In this document: piece after piece, positions 59,587 through 64,000 of the stretch
Position numbering within the stretch: the stretch's first letter is position 1
Layout: each line of letters begins with the position of its first letter
From: Bog-756 sp963837805
GTDB lineage: Bacteria > Actinomycetota > Acidimicrobiia > Acidimicrobiales > RAAP-2
Assembly: GCA_963837805.1 (NCBI GenBank)
Contig: CAWIOU010000019.1
Coordinates: forward strand, 1-64,000
Direction of reading: 5' to 3'
Length of the DNA: 64,000 nt
Program-made: the position numbers and the translations under genes
The notes under the pieces: generated by a model
Told to the model about the DNA's origin: nothing
The model's database searches: none
What the model saw: only the letters and a program-made list of their open reading frames with translations

Positions 59587-60988
59587 ATGGAGACGATGGC
59601 GGCCCTCGACGCCAAGTTTCTCTATTCCGAGACCCCTACAACCCACATGCACACGATCAAAGTGGCGGTGGCGGACGCGTCGGACGTTCCGGGTGGTTTC
59701 TCCTATGACAACTTGACCGAGGTCCTCCGGCAGCTTCTCGTCCGACTGCCGGCTTTTCGCAGACGGGTCATTTCTGTGCCGGGAGGCCTGGACCACCCCG
59801 TGTGGATAGAGGATCCTGAGTTCGAGCTGAGGCACCACCTCACTCGGATGGAGCTTCCCGACCCGGGCAACGATCGCCAGCTCGCCACTGCGGTGGCCGC
59901 GTTCGCAAGTAAACCATTGGCAAGGGATAGACCACTCTGGGAACTACTTGTCATTGAGGGTTTGGCCAATGAACGCGTCGCAGCCGTGGTGAAGATCCAC
60001 CATGCAGTGGCCGATGGTTCGGCCGCGGTCGCAATGCTTCGAAATGCTGTACAAGGTGTCGCCGCGGCGGCCACCGAACCCATCGACGACCCATGGCATC
60101 CCGAGCCAATTTCCACGAGGCGACGACTGCTATCGATGGCCGCACACGACCATGTCACCCGCTGGAAAGGTCTGCCTCGCCTGGTGAGGCAGACAATTAG
60201 GCAGACCAATGCCTCTGAGCACCGGCGTCGAGCCTTCTCTCCCAGACCGCCGCTCCCGCTCCACCACATCCCCAAGACATCCTTCAATGTTTCCATTACG
60301 TCCGAGCGGACCTTCGCCATGACCAACTTGCCGCTCCGAGACCTTAAGGCGATCCGGCAGACAACCGGAACCACATTGAACGATGTCTACCTCGCTCTAT
60401 GTGGAGGTGCTCTTCGGCGCTACCTATCAGATCGTGACGAGCTACCCGATCGTCCGCTCGTAGCCAGCATCCCTGTGTCTACCGATCCTGATAGCGCCCG
60501 TCTGTCGGGAAACCGAGTCGACAATCTCTACGTCTTCATTGGTACTGAGATCGCCGACCCGCTTAGGCGCCTCAAGCAAATCCATGAGGGGATGGAAGCC
60601 TCCAAGGAGGTGCGGGGACTGCTCGGTCATGACGGCCTTGCGCAACGAGCCGACGTTGTCCCGCCTCAGATCTACCACTCGAATTGTCAGGATGTGGGGC
60701 CGCTCACACATCGCCGACCGAGTGAACCCGCCGCTCAATGTGATTCTTTCCAATGTGGCTGGACCAAGAGACAGAATCTTCTTCGGCCGCGCTCAGCTAG
60801 AGGGACTTTACTCGGCGGGACCGATCCTAGAGGGGATCGGCCTGAACATCACTGCGTGGAGTTACGCGGACGCACTGGGTGTCTCCGCTCTCGCGTGCCC
60901 GACAAGTGTTGCCGATCCGTGGGCGATCATCGCTGCCCTCCACGACTCGCTGGATGAGCTTCGGATCGCGATCGATGGAAACGCGTAG
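59587..60988 (+). pseudogene. Wax ester synthase/diacylglycerol acyltransferase, frameshifted
   Basis: The catalytic HHAVADG lies at residues 138-144. The C-terminal blocks NVILSNVAGPRDRIFFGRA and YSAGPILEGIGLNITAWSYA mark the WS/DGAT family that makes triacylglycerol or wax esters from acyl-CoA. A shift lies near 60640-60690; one added or removed base leads into VPPQIYH and RMWGRSHIADRVNPP. The length of about 467 codons is typical. Storage lipid is used by actinobacteria in non-growing states. Bases 60989-61428 hold only the microsatellite. Confidence 0.85.
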
Positions 60989-61184
60989 TGTCCGAATACG
61001 GATCTGTGAGTGCCGAATGTGGCGGTGGGTGCCAAAATCATCCGTGAGCGTGACCAGGGGCTATTCGTACCTAGTTGCGTCAGCAACAATGTGGGAAATC
61101 GAGACCGATAGCGTGGGAAATGGTCCCGAACAGAGCGCAGTTGACCCAGGCCAACCGAGTTGTGTCGGTAGCCCACCCGCCAAG

Positions 61185-61224
61185 CAACCAACCAACCAAC
61201 GACGACGACGACGACGACGACGAC
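61185..61224. repeat. Compound microsatellite (CAAC)4(GAC)8
   Basis: Four CAAC units (61185-61200) run into eight GAC units (61201-61224) in an intergenic stretch. Such a compound short repeat is unusual in bacterial chromosomes and is prone to slippage. It does not keep a plausible reading frame in either direction. Confidence 0.8.
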
Positions 61225-61428
61225 CGAACCAAACCAACGAAGTACTCTCCTGCGACTTCTTCACCGTGGATACCGTCCTCCTGAAGAGGCTCTACGCCCT
61301 CTTCTTCATCGAGCTGAGTGAGGGGTCGGAATCGCCAATCTGACGAGATTCTCAGGAACGATCCCTCCCCGTGTCGCAAGCCATCTACTGGGTCCGCCGA
61401 AGCCCCAAGGCAATTGAGCGTGGGTTGA

Positions 61429-62520
61429 TCAGTGCGATACGGCGCAACGATTGGGGCCTACCTCCAAGGTACGTAGGGCAGCCAGCGAGTCACTCACGCG
61501 GCCCATGTTGGCGTCGATGATCCTCGCGTAGTTGGGAGGCCGTTCGACTGAGCGAGACGCCGCCCACTCGATAAACGTGGACCGGTCGAACGAGAGTGCC
61601 GCAAGGTCCCTCCGTAAGTCACCCAGCAATGCCCCGACCGGCTCATCGGGCCGGACAACGATCGCGTCCCCGTAGTGACCGGGCAGCACCAGGACTTCGT
61701 CAGGAAGGATAATCAAGGACTCATGGAGCGAGGTGTAGAGATCATCCGCGAACTCTGCGGCCCGGTCCACCAGGTCGGGACGACCGACGCTCTCGATGAA
61801 CAGGGTGTCGCCGGTGAGGGCAGCTCGGTCGCTCGCCACATAGACAGTGGATCCCCGGGTGTGCCCCGGGGTGTGCAGTGCAACCACCGAGAGCCCATTC
61901 CCACCGGGCAGTTCAAATCGGTCACCGTCAGCGATGGGCTCGTAGGCGAACTCGAAGTTGTCCGCTGGATTGAGGTGGAGCGAAGCCCCGGTGATGCCAG
62001 CGAGCGCCCGAGCACCGCTCAAATGATCAGCGTGGAGGTGCGTGTCGAAGACTCTCCCGATGATCCATCCGTGCTCGTCGGCGAGCCGTGTGTAGATGTC
62101 CGTGTCAACTGAAGGGTCGATGACGAATGCTCGATCGGCAGACCCCACCACATAGGAAAGACACCCCTTACCCCGTCGGCGGACCTGCACGATTCGCAGG
62201 TCGAAGAACTCAATGGTGACGGAATCGTAGGTTTGCCCCCACGCATTCATGCCGCCAGAAAGGTTGCCTACTTGTCGACCCGACCGGCTGAGCGTTTTGG
62301 CTGCCAGGGTTGACCGGCTGCCAGAGCCACAGACCGTCACCACTTCACGGTCGGTCGGCACTTCGTCGATCCGGGCGGACACCTGCCCGATAGGGATGTT
62401 CACCGCCGTTGGAATCGACCATTCGTAGAATTCAGCCGGCTCTCGCACATCGACCAGAAAGAACTCTGCCGACGTCCCGAGCCGAGCTGCAACCTCGGAT
62501 GCTTCCACGTTTCGGTACAT
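61429..62520 (-). CDS. Rhodanese-metallo-beta-lactamase fold protein (persulfide dioxygenase-like)
   Basis: The 363-residue protein has an N-terminal rhodanese domain (reactive Cys in VTVCGSGSRS) followed by a metallo-beta-lactamase fold with THLHADH, LHTPGHTRGS and LPGHYGDAI. The ETHE1/Blh type of persulfide dioxygenase uses that fold. The domain order (rhodanese first) differs from the usual MBL-then-rhodanese order. It would oxidise glutathione or CoA persulfide to sulfite. The gene is unbroken and lies downstream of the CoA-disulfide reductase gene. Confidence 0.83.
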   Translation of the reverse strand: MYRNVEASEVAARLGTSAEFFLVDVREPAEFYEWSIPTAVNIPIGQVSARIDEVPTDREVVTVCGSGSRSTLAAKTLSRSGRQVGNLSGGMNAWGQTYDSVTIEFFDLRIVQVRRRGKGCLSYVVGSADRAFVIDPSVDTDIYTRLADEHGWIIGRVFDTHLHADHLSGARALAGITGASLHLNPADNFEFAYEPIADGDRFELPGGNGLSVVALHTPGHTRGSTVYVASDRAALTGDTLFIESVGRPDLVDRAAEFADDLYTSLHESLIILPDEVLVLPGHYGDAIVVRPDEPVGALLGDLRRDLAALSFDRSTFIEWAASRSVERPPNYARIIDANMGRVSDSLAALRTLEVGPNRCAVSH

Positions 62521-62706
62521 TCAAGTCCTCCGTTCGGGACAACAATGGCTGCCGCTCGTCGCCCCTCAATGTCCTTTGTGCCTAGATCTTCGAACTTTCC
62601 ATCAAATGGCCATTGAACATGCAGCCGACGTTGGTACTCGTCAAGAATGGAAAACCGCGCCAAACTCGAAGGGAACAAATCCGATCGTAACGGCGCCATG
62701 GCTCTG

Positions 62707-64000
62707 CTACTCGGCAATGGTGGCTTTCCCAGCTCCCTCCTGGGCTCGGGTCCATGCCAGCCACGTCTGATAGCCGCCGTCGAGGTTCCGGGCGACTATT
62801 CCAAGCTCTTGCATCAACGCCGTGGCGGTATGTCCCCGCTGGCCCACCTGGCAGTAGACCACGACCGGCCCGTGACCAAGCGATGCGAGATTGTCGCGGA
62901 GCGAGTCGATCGGAAGATTGACGGATCCTTCGATTGCCCCGGCCGCATGTTCCTCCGCAGTCCGCACATCGATCACCGGCCATCCCTTCTCGACGAGCTG
63001 TCCCAACTCTTGTGGGTCGACAATGTCGCATTCCCCGCTCAGCACGTTCTCCGCCATATAGCCGAGGAGGTTGACGGGATCCTTTGCAGAAGAAAAGGGG
63101 GGGCGTAGGCCAATTCGAGATCGGCGAGCTGATCGGCGGTGAGGCCACCTGCCATCGCTGCGGCGATCACGTCGATTCGCTTGTCGACGCCGTTCCGTCC
63201 GACGATCTGGGCCCCGAGGATCGTTCCATCACCCGGATCGAAGATCAGCTTCGCAGACATGCGAGTCGCCCCAGGGTAGTACGACAGCGTGATCGAAGGG
63301 GTGCGAATGGATCGCCCGGAACGGGAGACCAGCGGCCCTCAATCGCCGTTCGTTCCACCCGACGGTGGCAGCCACGATGTCAAAGACCTTCACGATGGCT
63401 GTACCTAGGGACGGCACGGTGCGCGAGGGACGGCCAGCGATGTGGTCGGCCACCCTCCGCCCCTGTCGGTTGGCCACATTGGCCAACACGATGAGGGACT
63501 TGGCGTGTGAGACGGCATCTGGTTTCTCGACGGCGTCACCCACGGCATAGATGTCGGGGGCGCTGGTCTGGTTGTCCTCATTCACGGAAATACCGCCACT
63601 CGGCCCAATGGCGAGCCCGGCCCCCTCGGCCAATTGAATATCCGGCCTGACGCCGATCGCACCGACAGCAATCTCTGCGTCAATCACGCGTCCGTTGCTC
63701 AGCTTGACCGATTGCTCCTCGACGGACTCCACGGATAACCCTGTTTCGACCGCTACACCGTGGGCCTCCAGTTCGTCGCGTACAAGGATGGCCAGCTCAG
63801 GATCGAGTGGGGCAAGCACCTGGGGCGTGGCCTCGACGATGGTGACTTCGAGGCCCTGCCCGACAAGATTCTCCGCCATCTCCAAGCCGATGAACCCGGC
63901 GCCTATCACGACGGCCGTCTTCCCAGCTACGTCGACATCGGTTGCCAGGCGGGCAGCATCCTCGACGGTCCGCAACGTCCGAACTCGGTCGTAACCGGGG
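62707..64000 (-). pseudogene. CoA-disulfide reductase/rhodanese fusion, 5' end beyond window, frameshifted
   Basis: The frame enters from the right window edge. It has an NADH-binding Rossmann (VVIGAGFIGLEMAENL), an FAD-contact motif (PDIYAVGDAVE) and a dimerisation domain (IVGRNGVDKRIDVIAAAM). After shifts near 63255 and 63100 comes a C-terminal rhodanese with the reactive Cys in VVVYCQVGQRGH. This is the CoADR-RHD architecture that reduces CoA persulfide or polysulfide. The redox Cys of the N-terminal domain lies outside the window. It ends 187 bases before the rhodanese-MBL gene on the same strand. Confidence 0.85.

Noticed and set aside
61185..61224. CRISPR-like repeat
   Set aside because: Units are three or four bases with no spacers.

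Overview
The window is high-GC DNA from an actinomycete-type bacterium, most likely of the Acidimicrobiia/Actinomycetota kind. This is inferred from DUF2510 and DUF1707 membrane proteins, an F420-dependent LLM oxidoreductase, a FolP2-type dihydropteroate synthase homolog, mycobacterial-style lipid genes (wax ester synthase/DGAT, FadD), GTP-type PEP carboxykinase and secreted 'VSC...AVG' repeat proteins. No rRNA or CRISPR array was seen. There is one tRNA, tRNA-Ala(GGC).

Bases 1-14.7 kb are a well-kept chromosomal block. In order they hold a DUF2510 membrane protein, holA, a folP2-like gene, a thioredoxin-TPR protein, a phosphotransferase overlapping a PAC2 protein, a DUF1707 protein, an F420-type oxidoreductase, leuS, an anchored extracytoplasmic protein, a MetF-like protein, a divergent Asp-box propeller/GntR pair and a Gfo/Idh oxidoreductase. 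All are uninterrupted.

Bases 15.1-34.1 kb look like an integrated accessory island. It starts at the tRNA-Ala gene with an adjacent tyrosine recombinase and ends with a second, truncated recombinase. It contains a uracil-DNA-glycosylase-fold protein next to a HEPN-like protein (possible defence pair), a decayed second copy of the GntR/propeller pair, a Clp_N/ClpX-zinc-finger chimera, repeat-rich surface proteins (VSC repeats, YVTN propeller, Ig-like remnants), two trypsin-like proteases without visible signal peptides, two paralogous Cys/His-rich small proteins and an HNH nuclease. It also holds two dispersed repeat families: a covarying hairpin (three copies) and a C-YP...RHL coding-like repeat (three copies).

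Bases 34.1-53.8 kb resemble a compact version of the mycobacterial DosR (dormancy/hypoxia) regulon. They hold a phosphoribosyltransferase-hydrolase (Rv0571c-like), an erythromycin-esterase family protein (Rv2030c-like), MFS and APC transporters, a DevS-like kinase remnant, a DUF1918 protein (Rv0569-like), a thiolase, an ArsR regulator and a six-gene overlapping operon in the same order as Rv0082-Rv0087. That operon encodes a membrane complex related to energy-converting hydrogenase but lacking the nickel-ligand cysteines. A divergent PEP carboxykinase follows. Several palindromes resembling the DosR box lie upstream of these genes.

Bases 53.8-64 kb hold lipid and sulfur genes: an amidohydrolase, a PlsC-type acyltransferase, an acyl-CoA synthetase, an alpha/beta hydrolase, a wax ester synthase/DGAT, a rhodanese-MBL protein and a CoA-disulfide reductase/rhodanese fusion cut by the window end.

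From about 15 kb on, most long genes carry frameshifts. Those I inspected closely are mostly single-base changes in or next to short homopolymers, and correcting them restores family motifs. Much of this may therefore be consensus error. In-frame stop codons at 19817, 41498, 42182 and 42218 point to real decay at those loci. Genes with frameshifts are entered as 'pseudogene', with the intact product described.
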